Source: Pseudomonadota bacterium (GTDB lineage: Bacteria; Pseudomonadota; Alphaproteobacteria; Rhodospirillales; Casp-alpha2). Taken from it: a stretch of 32,799 nt of DNA. The stretch is from NCBI GenBank assembly GCA_027624235.1, contig JAQBYB010000028.1, positions 1-32,799 on the forward strand, read 5' to 3'. Under the pieces are notes generated by a model that was given only the letters and a program-made list of their open reading frames with translations, searched no databases and was not told the DNA's origin. Made by a program: the position numbers and the translations under genes. Of this stretch, positions 23,154-31,995 are shown one piece after another (position 1 is the first letter of the stretch; every line of letters begins with the position of its first letter).

Positions 23154-25097
23154 ATGTCCACCACAACCACCCCGACCCAAATCACCAACCGGCGCTACAA
23201 AGACGGCGACAAAACGCATCGGCCCTGGCAGGAAGAAATCTTCGATGCCGATCACAGCCACAAATGCCCGACCTATGTCCACCGCACGCCGCCGTGTCAG
23301 GGCAGTTGCCCGTCCGGCCATGATATCCGCGGCTGGCTTCAGATCGCGCGCGGTATCGACAAGCCGCCCGTCGAAGGCATGACGTGGCAGGAATACGCCT
23401 TCCAGCGCATGGCCGAGGCCAACCCGTTCCCGGCGACCATGGGCCGCGTCTGCCCGGCGCCGTGCGAGGACGGCTGCAACCGTAACGAGGTCGATGATTT
23501 CGTCGGCATCAACGCGGTCGAACAATATGTCGGGGACTGGGCCATCGAAAAAAATATCGCCCTGCCCACACCGGTTGCTGACACCGGCAAAAAAGTCGCC
23601 ATCATCGGCGGCGGTCCGGCGGGGCTGTCGGCAGCTTTTCACCTCCGCCGCCGCGGGCACGCCATCACCATTTTTGAATCCCATGACCAACTCGGCGGCA
23701 TGATGCGCTTCGGCATTCCCAGCTACCGCACGCCACGGGACATGGTCGACGCCGAAATCAAACGCATCCTGGACTTAGGCGTAGAGGTCAGGACCGGCAC
23801 CCGCGTCGGCACCGATGTCTCCTTAAAACAGATTGAAGCGGACTTCGACGCCGTCTTTTGGGCCATCGGCGCACAGACCGGGCGCCCCCTGCCCGTTCCC
23901 GGCGCCGACGCCCCCAACTGCCTGACCGGCGTCGATTTCCTGGAGGCTTTCAATAAAGGCCGCCTTCAACACACCACGAAAAAGATCGTCGTCGTCGGCG
24001 GCGGAGATACCTCCATCGACGTCGCCTCGGTGGCCCGCCGCATCGGCCATATTGAAACCGCACACGAAAACGACCGCCCCGAATACGCCGTCCTCGGCCA
24101 CACCGCCCACGATGTCGCCGGCACAATGCGGCGCCAGGGCGTCGAGGTGGTCCTGACGTCACTGTTCCCGATCATTGAGATGACCGCGTCTGAACGCGAA
24201 CGCGAAGACGCCAAGCGCGAAGGCGTCGTTCTCAGAGGCGGCGTGATGCCCCTGGAAGTGGTCCTGGATTCCGACGGCCGCGCCACGGCGCTTAAGATGT
24301 GCGAATGCGACATGAACGGCAACAAGCCGGTGCCCAGGGACGGCACCGAGTTCGAGATCGAATGTGACATGATCGTATCGGCCATCGGTCAGATGGGTGA
24401 CATGGAAGGCCTTGAAGCGCTGGATAACGGCAACGGATTCATCGGCACCGATCCCTTGTACCAGGTGACGGGTCAGAAAAAACACTTCGCCGGCGGCGAT
24501 ATTATCCGCCCGCATCTTCTGACCACCGCCATCGGCCATGGATCAATCGCCGCGCAAAGCATCCATCATTCCCTTTCCGGCAATCCCTTGGAAAAACGGC
24601 CGAAGGTCGATGTCTTCCACTTCAATTTGCTGGCCGAATTGAGCCAGCGGACGTTGACGCCGGCGGAATTCGATCACCATCCGACCCGCGGCACGGCATT
24701 AGGAGATTTCGCCGTCCACAATTACGAGGACCGCTCGGACACCCAGATCATTCCTCACGACGACCTGTTCCTGGGTCATTTCGGCTATGACGAACGCGGC
24801 AAACGCAAAGAGATACACATCTCCGCCGAAGCAGTACTCGGCAACTTCGACGAGCGCATCGAAAACCTGACCGAAGAACAGGCCATCCACGAGGGCGAGC
24901 GGTGCATGAGCTGCGGCATGTGTTTCGAATGCGATAATTGCATCGTCTTTTGCCCCCAGGATGCGATCTTCCGGGTCAAAAAGGACAGTCACGCCATCGG
25001 TCGCTACGTCGATACCGATTACACCAAGTGCATCGGCTGTCATATCTGCGAAGACGTCTGCCCATCCGGGTATATCCAGATGGGGCTTGGCGAATAG
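23154..25097 (+). CDS. dsrL: NAD(P)H oxidoreductase DsrL, first copy (DsrL-1-like, no YRR motif)
   Basis: A 647-residue iron-sulfur flavoprotein related to the glutamate synthase small subunit. N-terminal cysteines lie at 38, 48 and 52, then CPAPCEDGC (100-108). FAD glycines are GGGPAG (152-157); the NAD(P) site is VGGGDTSID (281-289). After the second NAD(P)-domain strand the sequence reads VVLTSLFP (332-339), with no Tyr-Arg-Arg. The C-terminus has two ferredoxin motifs, CMSCGMCFECDNC (584-596) and CIGCHICEDVC (626-636). DsrL links rDsrAB to NAD(P)H. ATG 23154, 4 bp after dsrK, is chosen because the family begins here; a longer frame overlaps dsrK. Confidence 0.95.
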   Translation: MSTTTTPTQITNRRYKDGDKTHRPWQEEIFDADHSHKCPTYVHRTPPCQGSCPSGHDIRGWLQIARGIDKPPVEGMTWQEYAFQRMAEANPFPATMGRVCPAPCEDGCNRNEVDDFVGINAVEQYVGDWAIEKNIALPTPVADTGKKVAIIGGGPAGLSAAFHLRRRGHAITIFESHDQLGGMMRFGIPSYRTPRDMVDAEIKRILDLGVEVRTGTRVGTDVSLKQIEADFDAVFWAIGAQTGRPLPVPGADAPNCLTGVDFLEAFNKGRLQHTTKKIVVVGGGDTSIDVASVARRIGHIETAHENDRPEYAVLGHTAHDVAGTMRRQGVEVVLTSLFPIIEMTASEREREDAKREGVVLRGGVMPLEVVLDSDGRATALKMCECDMNGNKPVPRDGTEFEIECDMIVSAIGQMGDMEGLEALDNGNGFIGTDPLYQVTGQKKHFAGGDIIRPHLLTTAIGHGSIAAQSIHHSLSGNPLEKRPKVDVFHFNLLAELSQRTLTPAEFDHHPTRGTALGDFAVHNYEDRSDTQIIPHDDLFLGHFGYDERGKRKEIHISAEAVLGNFDERIENLTEEQAIHEGERCMSCGMCFECDNCIVFCPQDAIFRVKKDSHAIGRYVDTDYTKCIGCHICEDVCPSGYIQMGLGE

Positions 25098-25134
25098 TCG
25101 AGGGAATGGACGGAGCGTGTAAGGAAACAAAGAC

Positions 25135-27066
25135 ATGACCGACACCAAACTGAATTATCGCCGCTACGAGGATGGAGACCACGCCCCTCGCCCGTGGCAG
25201 GAAGAAATCTTCTACGGCGATGAAAGCCACAAGTGCCCGACCTATGTCCACCGGACGCCGCCCTGTCAGGCCAGTTGCCCGTCCGGCCATGACGTTCGCG
25301 GCTGGTTGAGCATTACCCGCGGTATCGACAAACCTGTCGGCGAAGACACGCCATGGCAGGAATACGCGTTCGAGCGCATGGTGTCTTCCAATCCATTTCC
25401 GTCGATCATGGGCCGGGTTTGTCCGGCGCCGTGCCAGGACGGCTGTAACCGTAACGAGGTCGAGGAATTTGTCGGCATCAACGCCGTCGAGCAATACGTC
25501 GGCGACTGGGCCTTGGAAAATAAGATGGGTCTGGCCAAGCCCGGCAAGGATACCGGCAAGAAGGTCGCCATCATCGGCGGCGGTTGCGCCGGTCTGGCGG
25601 CGGCTTATTTCCTTCGCCTCAAGGGTCACGCCTGTACCATTTTCGAGGAATACAAAGCCCTCGGCGGCATGATGGTGTTCGGCATTCCCGGCTACCGCAC
25701 GCCGCGCGACATTCTCGAAGGGGAAGTCCAAAGAATTCTGGATATGGGTGTCGAGGTCAAGCTCGACACCCGGGTCGGAACCGACGTCAAGGTCGAGGAC
25801 CTGGAAAAAGAATACGACTCCATTTTCTGGGCGATCGGCGCACAGACCGGCAAGCCGTTGCCGATCCCCGGTGCCGAGGCACCCAACTGCGTTGACGGCA
25901 TGTCGTTCCTGCGCGCCTTCAATGAGGACAGGCTCCAGCATCTGGACGGCCGCGTTCTGGTCGTCGGCGCCGGCGATACCGCCATGGATGTCGCCGCCGT
26001 CGCCCGACGTATCGGCCATATCGTCACGGAGAACGAAAAAGACCGACCCGATAACGTCATCCTCGGCCATACAGTGCATGACGTCGCCGAAGCCGCCCGG
26101 CGTCAGGGCGCCGAGGTGTGGGTTGTGTACCGCCGCCCCATCGACAAGGCGCCCGCGACCAAACACGAGCTCGATTCCTGTATTATGGAAGGCGTTGAAA
26201 TTCACGAAAGCTTGGTCCCGCTGGAAGTCATCCGCAACGACGACGGTCGCGCCACGGCATTGCGTGTGGCCCCGGTGGACTGGTCCGGAGGCGAGATGAA
26301 AGTCGAGGAAGACAAAGCCTTCGACATCGAATGTTCCTTGATTGTCGGCGCCACCGGACAGGCCGGCGATTTCACCGGAATCGAGGATTTTGATAACGGC
26401 TGGGGCCTGATGGATGCCGACGCCGTTTACCAAGTACCTAATAAAAAAGGACATTTTGTCGGCGGCGATGTCATCAAGCCGCATCTTCTGACCACCGCCA
26501 TCGGCCAGGCCTCGATCGCCGTCGATGGAATCGACCGTTATCTGCAAGGAGAGAACCCGAAGAGCCGACCCAAGGTCGACGTGCATCACTTCAGCCTGTT
26601 GAACGAACTGCGCGTCCAAGACCTGGAGCCGGAAACCTACGACCATGTCCCGACCATGCAAACCGATAGCTCCAAGTTCGCGATCCACAACTACGAAGAT
26701 CGCTCCGCAGTCGAGATCGTCTCCCATGATAAATTATTCCTCGGCCACTTCGGCTACACGCCCATGCACCGGCGCAAGGAAGCGAAGATTTCATCCAAGG
26801 AAGTGCTCGGCAATTTCAACGAACGTTTTTCCTCGCTGTCGGAACAGGACGCCATCGATGAGGCCGAACGCTGCATGAGCTGCGGCATGTGCTTCGAGTG
26901 CGACAACTGCGTCATCTATTGCCCGCAAGACGCCATTTTCCGGGTCAAGAAGGACCAAAAAGCCATGGGGCGCTACGTCGATACCGATTACACCAAGTGC
27001 ATCGGCTGCCACATCTGCGAGGATGTCTGCCCGGCCGGTTACATCGATATGGGATTGGGGGAATAA
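25135..27066 (+). CDS. dsrL: NAD(P)H oxidoreductase DsrL, second copy (YRR motif, DsrL-2-like)
   Basis: A 643-residue paralogue of the gene just upstream with the same full domain order: N-terminal cysteines (34, 44, 48, then CPAPCQDGC 96-104), FAD loop GGGCAG (148-153), NAD(P) loop VGAGDTAMD (277-285), and the C-terminal ferredoxin motifs CMSCGMCFECDNC and CIGCHICEDVC. The key difference is VWVVYRRP (328-335): the Tyr-Arg-Arg found in DsrL-2 and GltD-type enzymes, where it is tied to NADP(H) use. Pro in the FAD loop of the first copy is Cys here. It starts 37 bp after the first copy, with AAGGAA upstream. Confidence 0.95.
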   Translation: MTDTKLNYRRYEDGDHAPRPWQEEIFYGDESHKCPTYVHRTPPCQASCPSGHDVRGWLSITRGIDKPVGEDTPWQEYAFERMVSSNPFPSIMGRVCPAPCQDGCNRNEVEEFVGINAVEQYVGDWALENKMGLAKPGKDTGKKVAIIGGGCAGLAAAYFLRLKGHACTIFEEYKALGGMMVFGIPGYRTPRDILEGEVQRILDMGVEVKLDTRVGTDVKVEDLEKEYDSIFWAIGAQTGKPLPIPGAEAPNCVDGMSFLRAFNEDRLQHLDGRVLVVGAGDTAMDVAAVARRIGHIVTENEKDRPDNVILGHTVHDVAEAARRQGAEVWVVYRRPIDKAPATKHELDSCIMEGVEIHESLVPLEVIRNDDGRATALRVAPVDWSGGEMKVEEDKAFDIECSLIVGATGQAGDFTGIEDFDNGWGLMDADAVYQVPNKKGHFVGGDVIKPHLLTTAIGQASIAVDGIDRYLQGENPKSRPKVDVHHFSLLNELRVQDLEPETYDHVPTMQTDSSKFAIHNYEDRSAVEIVSHDKLFLGHFGYTPMHRRKEAKISSKEVLGNFNERFSSLSEQDAIDEAERCMSCGMCFECDNCVIYCPQDAIFRVKKDQKAMGRYVDTDYTKCIGCHICEDVCPAGYIDMGLGE

Positions 27067-27073
27067 GATTCTG

Positions 27074-27517
27074 ATGGGTTGGGTGAAATTCATCACGGGT
27101 TTGGTTCTGGTGGTGCTGCTAAGCGGTACCGATGTCGGCTCGGCGTGTGCCCAGGAAAGCCGTGTGCCCGTTCCCAAACCACCCAAGGGCAAGGGTGAGC
27201 AATGCGTCCGCGAAACGTCCTTCATGCGCGCCAATCACATGAACCTGTTGCTGCATCAGCGCGACGAAACCGTGCAGAAAGGCATCCGCACCAAGAAATA
27301 CAGCCTCAGGGAATGCATCGCGTGTCATGCCGTAAACGGCAAAGACGGACAGCCGGTGAGCTACGAAGACCCGAAAAATTTCTGCCGTTCATGCCATGAA
27401 TATGTGGCGGTGAAGCTGGACTGTTTCGAATGCCATGCCTCGAAACCGCCCAGCAAAAAGGCCGCCGCCGCCAACAGTGAAAACGGATATCGTGCTAGCG
27501 GAGTTCTGCCGCAATGA
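27074..27517 (+). CDS. dsrJ: Trihaem cytochrome c DsrJ
   Basis: A 147-residue periplasmic cytochrome with an N-terminal signal or anchor helix (5-27). Three haem motifs are present: CIACH (81-85), CRSCH (104-108) and CFECH (117-121). Cys44 (GEQCVRET) corresponds to the cysteine haem ligand of A. vinosum DsrJ. It belongs to DsrMKJOP. The ATG lies 7 bp after the second dsrL, with GGGGGA upstream. It overlaps dsrO by 4 bp. Confidence 0.95.
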   Translation: MGWVKFITGLVLVVLLSGTDVGSACAQESRVPVPKPPKGKGEQCVRETSFMRANHMNLLLHQRDETVQKGIRTKKYSLRECIACHAVNGKDGQPVSYEDPKNFCRSCHEYVAVKLDCFECHASKPPSKKAAAANSENGYRASGVLPQ

Positions 27518-28278
27518 GCAGCAAACACAATCAACTGAGCGACGATAACGCCCACAGCGCCCGCCGCCGCTTCCTCGGTCAAGTCGGGGTCCTCGCCGCC
27601 GGCATCAGCCTCGCCCCCGGTGTCACCCTCAACGGCATCGCCGAGGCGCGCGAGGCGGACCAACCGGCATCCGACAAGGTGCGCTGGGGCCTGTTGGTGG
27701 ACGCCACCCGCTGCGCCGAGGGCTGCGACGCCTGCGTCAGGGCGTGTGCCGATGAAAACGGCCTGAGCGGCCATGGCCGCCCGGAAACAGACGCCCAATG
27801 GATCCGCAAGGTCACCCTGCGTGACCCCAAGACCAAAGCCACCCAATCGCTGCCGGTGATGTGCCAGCATTGCGCCGAGCCGCCCTGTGTCGATGTCTGC
27901 CCGACCGGGGCTTCGTTCAAACGCGCCGACGGCATCGTTCTGGTCGACAAGCATACCTGCATCGGTTGCCGCTATTGCATGATGGCGTGCCCCTACAAGG
28001 CCCGTTCGTTCGTGCATGAGACCCTGACCGACCAGAAACCCCATACGCCACGGGGCAAGGGCACGGTGGAAAGCTGCACCTTCTGCGTCCACCGCATCGA
28101 TGCCGGCGGCCAACCGGCGTGTGTCGAGGCCTGTTCCAAGACCGCTACCGGGGCGATGATCTTCGGCAATCTTAACGACGCCAATAGCACCCTTTCCAAG
28201 GCCTTGGCCGACCATCCGTCAAGCCGCATCCGCGCTGACCTGGGCACCGACCCCGGCGTGCGCTACCGGGGGCTTTAG
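27514..28278 (+). CDS. dsrO: Periplasmic ferredoxin subunit DsrO
   Basis: A 254-residue Tat substrate (ARRRFLGQVG, 16-25) carrying four ferredoxin-type cysteine groups: CAEGCDACVRAC (67-78), CQHCAEPPCVDVC (117-129), CIGCRYCMMAC (149-159) and CTFCVHRIDAGG...CVEAC (188-207). This matches the HybA/NrfC-like subunit that wires DsrJ to DsrP. The ATG overlaps the dsrJ stop. Confidence 0.95.
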   Translation: MSSKHNQLSDDNAHSARRRFLGQVGVLAAGISLAPGVTLNGIAEAREADQPASDKVRWGLLVDATRCAEGCDACVRACADENGLSGHGRPETDAQWIRKVTLRDPKTKATQSLPVMCQHCAEPPCVDVCPTGASFKRADGIVLVDKHTCIGCRYCMMACPYKARSFVHETLTDQKPHTPRGKGTVESCTFCVHRIDAGGQPACVEACSKTATGAMIFGNLNDANSTLSKALADHPSSRIRADLGTDPGVRYRGL

Positions 28279-28281
28279 GCC

Positions 28282-29502
28282 ATGAGCGAAACCATCTATT
28301 CAGAATCGAAGCCCTGCCCGGCGTTGTTTTACGGGGCGCTCGCCGTCATCGGCGCCGTCGCCGGAATCGGCCTGCTGTCGGCCTGGTACATGGAACACAA
28401 CGGCCACTACGTCACCGGCATGACCAACCAGATCGTTTGGGGCATGCCCCACGTGTTTGCCGTGTTTTTGATCGTTGCGGCCTCGGGCGCGTTAAACGTC
28501 GCGTCGATTAGTTCGGTCTTCGGACGCACCGTCTATAAACCGCTGGCCAGGCTTTCCGGCCTGTTGGCCATCGCCCTGCTGATCGGCGGCTTGATGGTTC
28601 TGTTGTTGGACCTGGGCCGTCCCGACCGGCTAATCATCGCCGCCACCTATTACAATTTCAAATCCATCTTCGCCTGGAACATGTTCCTCTACGCCGGTTT
28701 CCTGGGCCTTGCCGCCCTCTATATCTGGACCCTGATGGACCGGAGTATGAAATGTTTCAGTTCCGTCGCCGGGATGGCGATGTTCATCTGGCGATTGAGC
28801 CTGACCACCGGCACCGGTCTGATTTTCGGCTTCCTGGTCGCACGACAGGCCTATGACGCGGCCCTGATGGCGCCGTTGTTCATCGCCATGTCGTTCGTGT
28901 TCGGCCTCGCCGTCTTTGTCCTGGTGACCATTGCCGCAACCTGGGCCGATGGCCGGCCGTTGGGCGATTACCTGATCCGGCGCTTAGGCAATCTGTTGGT
29001 CATCTTCATCGCCGCCAACCTGTATTTCGTCACCGTCTATCATCTGACCAACCTCTACGCCGCCGAACATGCCGGGGTTGAGGCGTTCATCTTGACGTCC
29101 GGCAGTGTCTACACCTGGTTGTTCTGGTTGGTCCAAATCGGCATCGGTGGCTTGCTGCCGCTGGCGCTGCTGGCCGCCTTTCGCAAGACAATGTGCAAAT
29201 TCAAGATATCGCTGGCATCGGTGCTGATCATCATCGGCGGTATGGCGCAGGTCTATGTGATCATCATCGGCGGACAGGCCTATCCCCTGGTGCTGTTTCC
29301 GGGGATGGAGGTGCAAAGCAGCTTCTTCGACGGCGTCATCAACCCCTATACGCCGAGCCTGCCGGAAATCGGCCTCGGCCTCGGCGGCGTTGCAGTCACC
29401 GTGCTAATGGTGATTATCGGCATCAAGGTATTGCGTTTCCTGCCCGTCAGCCTTGCGGATCAGGACATCGACCCTCTTTATAAGGCCGCCGCCACCGAAT
29501 AA
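28282..29502 (+). CDS. dsrP: NrfD-like membrane subunit DsrP
   Basis: A 406-residue integral membrane protein with about ten hydrophobic helices and no haem-binding cysteine motif. The conserved NrfD/PsrC features, such as the WGMPHVFAVF helix and LDLGRPDR loop, are visible. It exchanges electrons with quinone in the DsrMKJOP complex. It begins 3 bp after dsrO. Confidence 0.95.
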   Translation: MSETIYSESKPCPALFYGALAVIGAVAGIGLLSAWYMEHNGHYVTGMTNQIVWGMPHVFAVFLIVAASGALNVASISSVFGRTVYKPLARLSGLLAIALLIGGLMVLLLDLGRPDRLIIAATYYNFKSIFAWNMFLYAGFLGLAALYIWTLMDRSMKCFSSVAGMAMFIWRLSLTTGTGLIFGFLVARQAYDAALMAPLFIAMSFVFGLAVFVLVTIAATWADGRPLGDYLIRRLGNLLVIFIAANLYFVTVYHLTNLYAAEHAGVEAFILTSGSVYTWLFWLVQIGIGGLLPLALLAAFRKTMCKFKISLASVLIIIGGMAQVYVIIIGGQAYPLVLFPGMEVQSSFFDGVINPYTPSLPEIGLGLGGVAVTVLMVIIGIKVLRFLPVSLADQDIDPLYKAAATE

Positions 29503-29513
29503 ATGGAACCCCA

Positions 29514-30518
29514 ATGACCGAAGAACATCCCTTCGCTCAATACGTTCGCATCATCGGCCGCGGCCCGAACCTGTCGCGGCCGCTGACCGAAGATGAAATG
29601 TATGCCGCCGCCGGCATGATCCTCAACGACGAGGTCGAAGACCTGCAATTGGGCGCGTTCCTGTGCATCCTTCGGCTCCGCACCGAAGTCCCTGAAGAAG
29701 GGTTCGGCTTCGTCCGCGCCGTCCGGGATACCCTGGAATTGCCGACGGAGCGACCCGACGTGGACCTCGACTGGCCGACCTATTCGGGCAAAAAGCGTCA
29801 ATTGCCGTGGTTTCTGCTGTCGGCCCTGCTGATGGCCCAGAACGGCATTAAAGTCTGCATGCAGGGCACCGAAGGCCACACCCCTGGGCGGCTGTATTCC
29901 AGCGAGGCATTGAAATTCCTTGGCGTTCCCGAGGCCGGCTCGATGTCACAAGCCGCCGATCATATTCGCGCCTCCAACTTCGCTTACCTTCCGTTGCGCG
30001 TCATGAGCCCTAAATTGCAGCACATCATCGAGCTTAAATCCATTATCGGGGTGCGCTCACCGGTTAACACCTTCGCCCGGATGATTAACCCGTTTTCGGC
30101 GCCCTATGAGATGCACACGGTGTTCCACCCCAATTACCGCGACATCCACCGCGAAACCGCCCTATTGTTGGGCCAACCCCACATGGCCGTGTTCAAGGGA
30201 GAAGGCGGCGAAGCCGAACGCCGCCCGCAAAAGCCGGTATTGGTACAAAGCATCAGCTACGGAAAATTGATCGAAGAAGAATGGCCGCCGATGCTGGCCG
30301 ATAGCACCGCCGAAAAAGACGAAGCCCTGGACTTGGGCCGGCTCAAGGCGGTGTGGAGCGGCACCGTCGTAGACGAATACGCCACCGCCGCCGTCACCGG
30401 CACCATCGCCATCGCGCTCCGGCTCATGGGCCGGGCCACAAGTATCGAAGACGCTCAAGGGGCCGCCCTTGAAATGTGGGAAGCCCGCAACCGGAATAAT
30501 CCGGGGATCGCTGCTTAA
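29514..30518 (+). CDS. TrpD2-like glycosyltransferase-family protein (anthranilate phosphoribosyltransferase fold)
   Basis: A 334-residue cytoplasmic protein of the TrpD2/YbiB group. The N-terminal helical domain has the NLSRPLTEDEMYAAAGMIL pattern of phosphoribosyltransferase family 3. The segment GTEGHTPGRLYSSEALKFLG (118-137) replaces the classic glycine-rich Gly-Thr-Gly-Gly-Asp motif of true TrpD. So anthranilate is probably not the substrate. Some relatives bind nucleic acid, but none has a proven reaction known to me. It sits in the dsr operon with 11 bp before it and 9 bp after it, which argues for a role linked to sulfite reductase or its cofactor. Confidence 0.85.
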   Translation: MTEEHPFAQYVRIIGRGPNLSRPLTEDEMYAAAGMILNDEVEDLQLGAFLCILRLRTEVPEEGFGFVRAVRDTLELPTERPDVDLDWPTYSGKKRQLPWFLLSALLMAQNGIKVCMQGTEGHTPGRLYSSEALKFLGVPEAGSMSQAADHIRASNFAYLPLRVMSPKLQHIIELKSIIGVRSPVNTFARMINPFSAPYEMHTVFHPNYRDIHRETALLLGQPHMAVFKGEGGEAERRPQKPVLVQSISYGKLIEEEWPPMLADSTAEKDEALDLGRLKAVWSGTVVDEYATAAVTGTIAIALRLMGRATSIEDAQGAALEMWEARNRNNPGIAA

Positions 30519-30527
30519 AGGCCGATT

Positions 30528-31922
30528 ATGAAAAGCCTCTTTCTCTCAGCCCTGCACAAGTCGTCCGGCAAGACGACGGTCGCCCTCGGGCTGGCGGCGG
30601 CGCTGAAGGCTCGGGGCACTTTGGTGCAACCATTCAAGAAGGGGCCGGATTATATCGACCCCATGTGGCTGGGCCGGGCCGCCGGGCGGGATTGCCGGAA
30701 CCTGGATTTCCACACCATGAGCCCGGATGAGATTGTGGCCACCTTCGCTGCCCAGGCGAAGGGCGCCGATCTGGCCTTGATCGAAGGCAACAAGGGACTG
30801 TATGACGGCCTCAACGTCGATGGCCGGGACAGCAACGCGGCCCTGGCTGACCTTTTGGGCGCGCCTATTGTGTTGGTTATCGATAGCCGCGGCATGACCC
30901 GGGGCATCGCGCCCGTGCTGCTGGGCTATCAGTCGTTCGGGCCGGAACTTAACATCGCCGGGCTTATTCTTAATCAGGTCGGCGGCGTGCGCCATGAAGG
31001 AAAACTTCGGGCAGCGGTGGAACACTACACCGATATTCCCGTCCTCGGCGCCATCGGGCGTCATGCGGAAATGAAAATCACCGAACGCCATCTGGGCCTG
31101 GTCCCGACCAATGAAGCGGGTGAGGCCGACACAATGATCGCCACCATCGCCCGCATCGTTACCGAGGGCGTCGATTTGGACCGCGTTTTGACCGCCGCCG
31201 GCCCGGCCCCTGTTGCGGACACTGTAGCAATCGCCTCAAGGAAATCTAAAAAGAGCGATCTGCGCATCGCCATCGCCCGCGACGCCGCCTTCGGATTCTA
31301 TTACCCGGACGACCTGGAGGCGCTGGAGAGGGCCGGCGCCGAGCTTGTCCCCTTCGATGCCCTTGCCGACGGCCGCCTTCCCGATGCCGACGGGGTGTTT
31401 TTCGGTGGCGGCTTTCCGGAAACCCAGGCGCAGGCATTGACCGACAACGTCAGCCTACGCAACGACATCAAAGCGGCGCTGGACGCCGGCATGCCTGCCT
31501 ATGCGGAATGCGGTGGGTTGATGTATCTGGCCCGGAGCCTGACTTGGCAAGGCCAATGCTTCGACATGGTCGGCGTCATTCCCGGCGACGTGGTTCTGCA
31601 TGACCGTCCCGTCGGGCGGGGCTACGTGGTGTTGGGCGAAACCTCCGCCGCCCCGTGGCCGCTCCCTGGTGGTATTAACGCGGACCTGCCGGCACATGAG
31701 TTCCATTATGCATCACTGGAAAATCTGCCCGCCGACACCACCTTCGCCTATGAGATCAAACGCGGGCACGGCATCGACGGGCATAATGACGGAATTGTGA
31801 TGGGCAACCTATTGGCCGCCTTCACCCATCAACGTAATGTCAGTAGGAATCCTTGGGCGGAACGGTTCGCCGCTTTTGTTCGGGGCAAAAAGAATATTAG
31901 AAACATCAAGGTATCGGCATAG
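30528..31922 (+). CDS. dsrN: Siroheme amidase DsrN (cobyrinic acid a,c-diamide synthase family)
   Basis: A 464-residue CbiA/CobB-type glutamine amidotransferase. The ATP loop is HKSSGKTTVALG (10-21). The triad-type glutaminase domain has nucleophile Cys328 in PAYAECGGLMYL and His434 in AAFTHQRN. In dsr operons this protein is proposed to amidate siroheme to the siroamide of DsrAB. Cobalamin synthesis genes are absent around it, and its position at the end of the operon supports DsrN over CbiA. Confidence 0.92.
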   Translation: MKSLFLSALHKSSGKTTVALGLAAALKARGTLVQPFKKGPDYIDPMWLGRAAGRDCRNLDFHTMSPDEIVATFAAQAKGADLALIEGNKGLYDGLNVDGRDSNAALADLLGAPIVLVIDSRGMTRGIAPVLLGYQSFGPELNIAGLILNQVGGVRHEGKLRAAVEHYTDIPVLGAIGRHAEMKITERHLGLVPTNEAGEADTMIATIARIVTEGVDLDRVLTAAGPAPVADTVAIASRKSKKSDLRIAIARDAAFGFYYPDDLEALERAGAELVPFDALADGRLPDADGVFFGGGFPETQAQALTDNVSLRNDIKAALDAGMPAYAECGGLMYLARSLTWQGQCFDMVGVIPGDVVLHDRPVGRGYVVLGETSAAPWPLPGGINADLPAHEFHYASLENLPADTTFAYEIKRGHGIDGHNDGIVMGNLLAAFTHQRNVSRNPWAERFAAFVRGKKNIRNIKVSA

Positions 31923-31995
31923 GCGCGGAGTATTCGACAAGACCAATGCCGACGCGATAAACTAACTGACAAGCATGAATGAGGAGGATCGACCC

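Noticed and set aside
25517-25611. Possible defect in the FAD loop of the second DsrL (Cys in place of Pro)
   Set aside because: The three glycines and the final Gly of the loop are intact (GGGCAG), so binding should not be lost; treated as a variation only.
24976-26727. 583-residue minus-strand frame opposite the second dsrL
   Set aside because: Shadow of a well-supported coding sequence. Similar shorter shadows lie opposite the first copy; their apparent likeness only mirrors the paralogy of the real genes.
31975-31995. ATG start for the second SoxW-like gene
   Set aside because: The ribosome site GAGGAGG lies downstream of this ATG and 8 bases before the GTG at 31996, which also gives a normal signal peptide.
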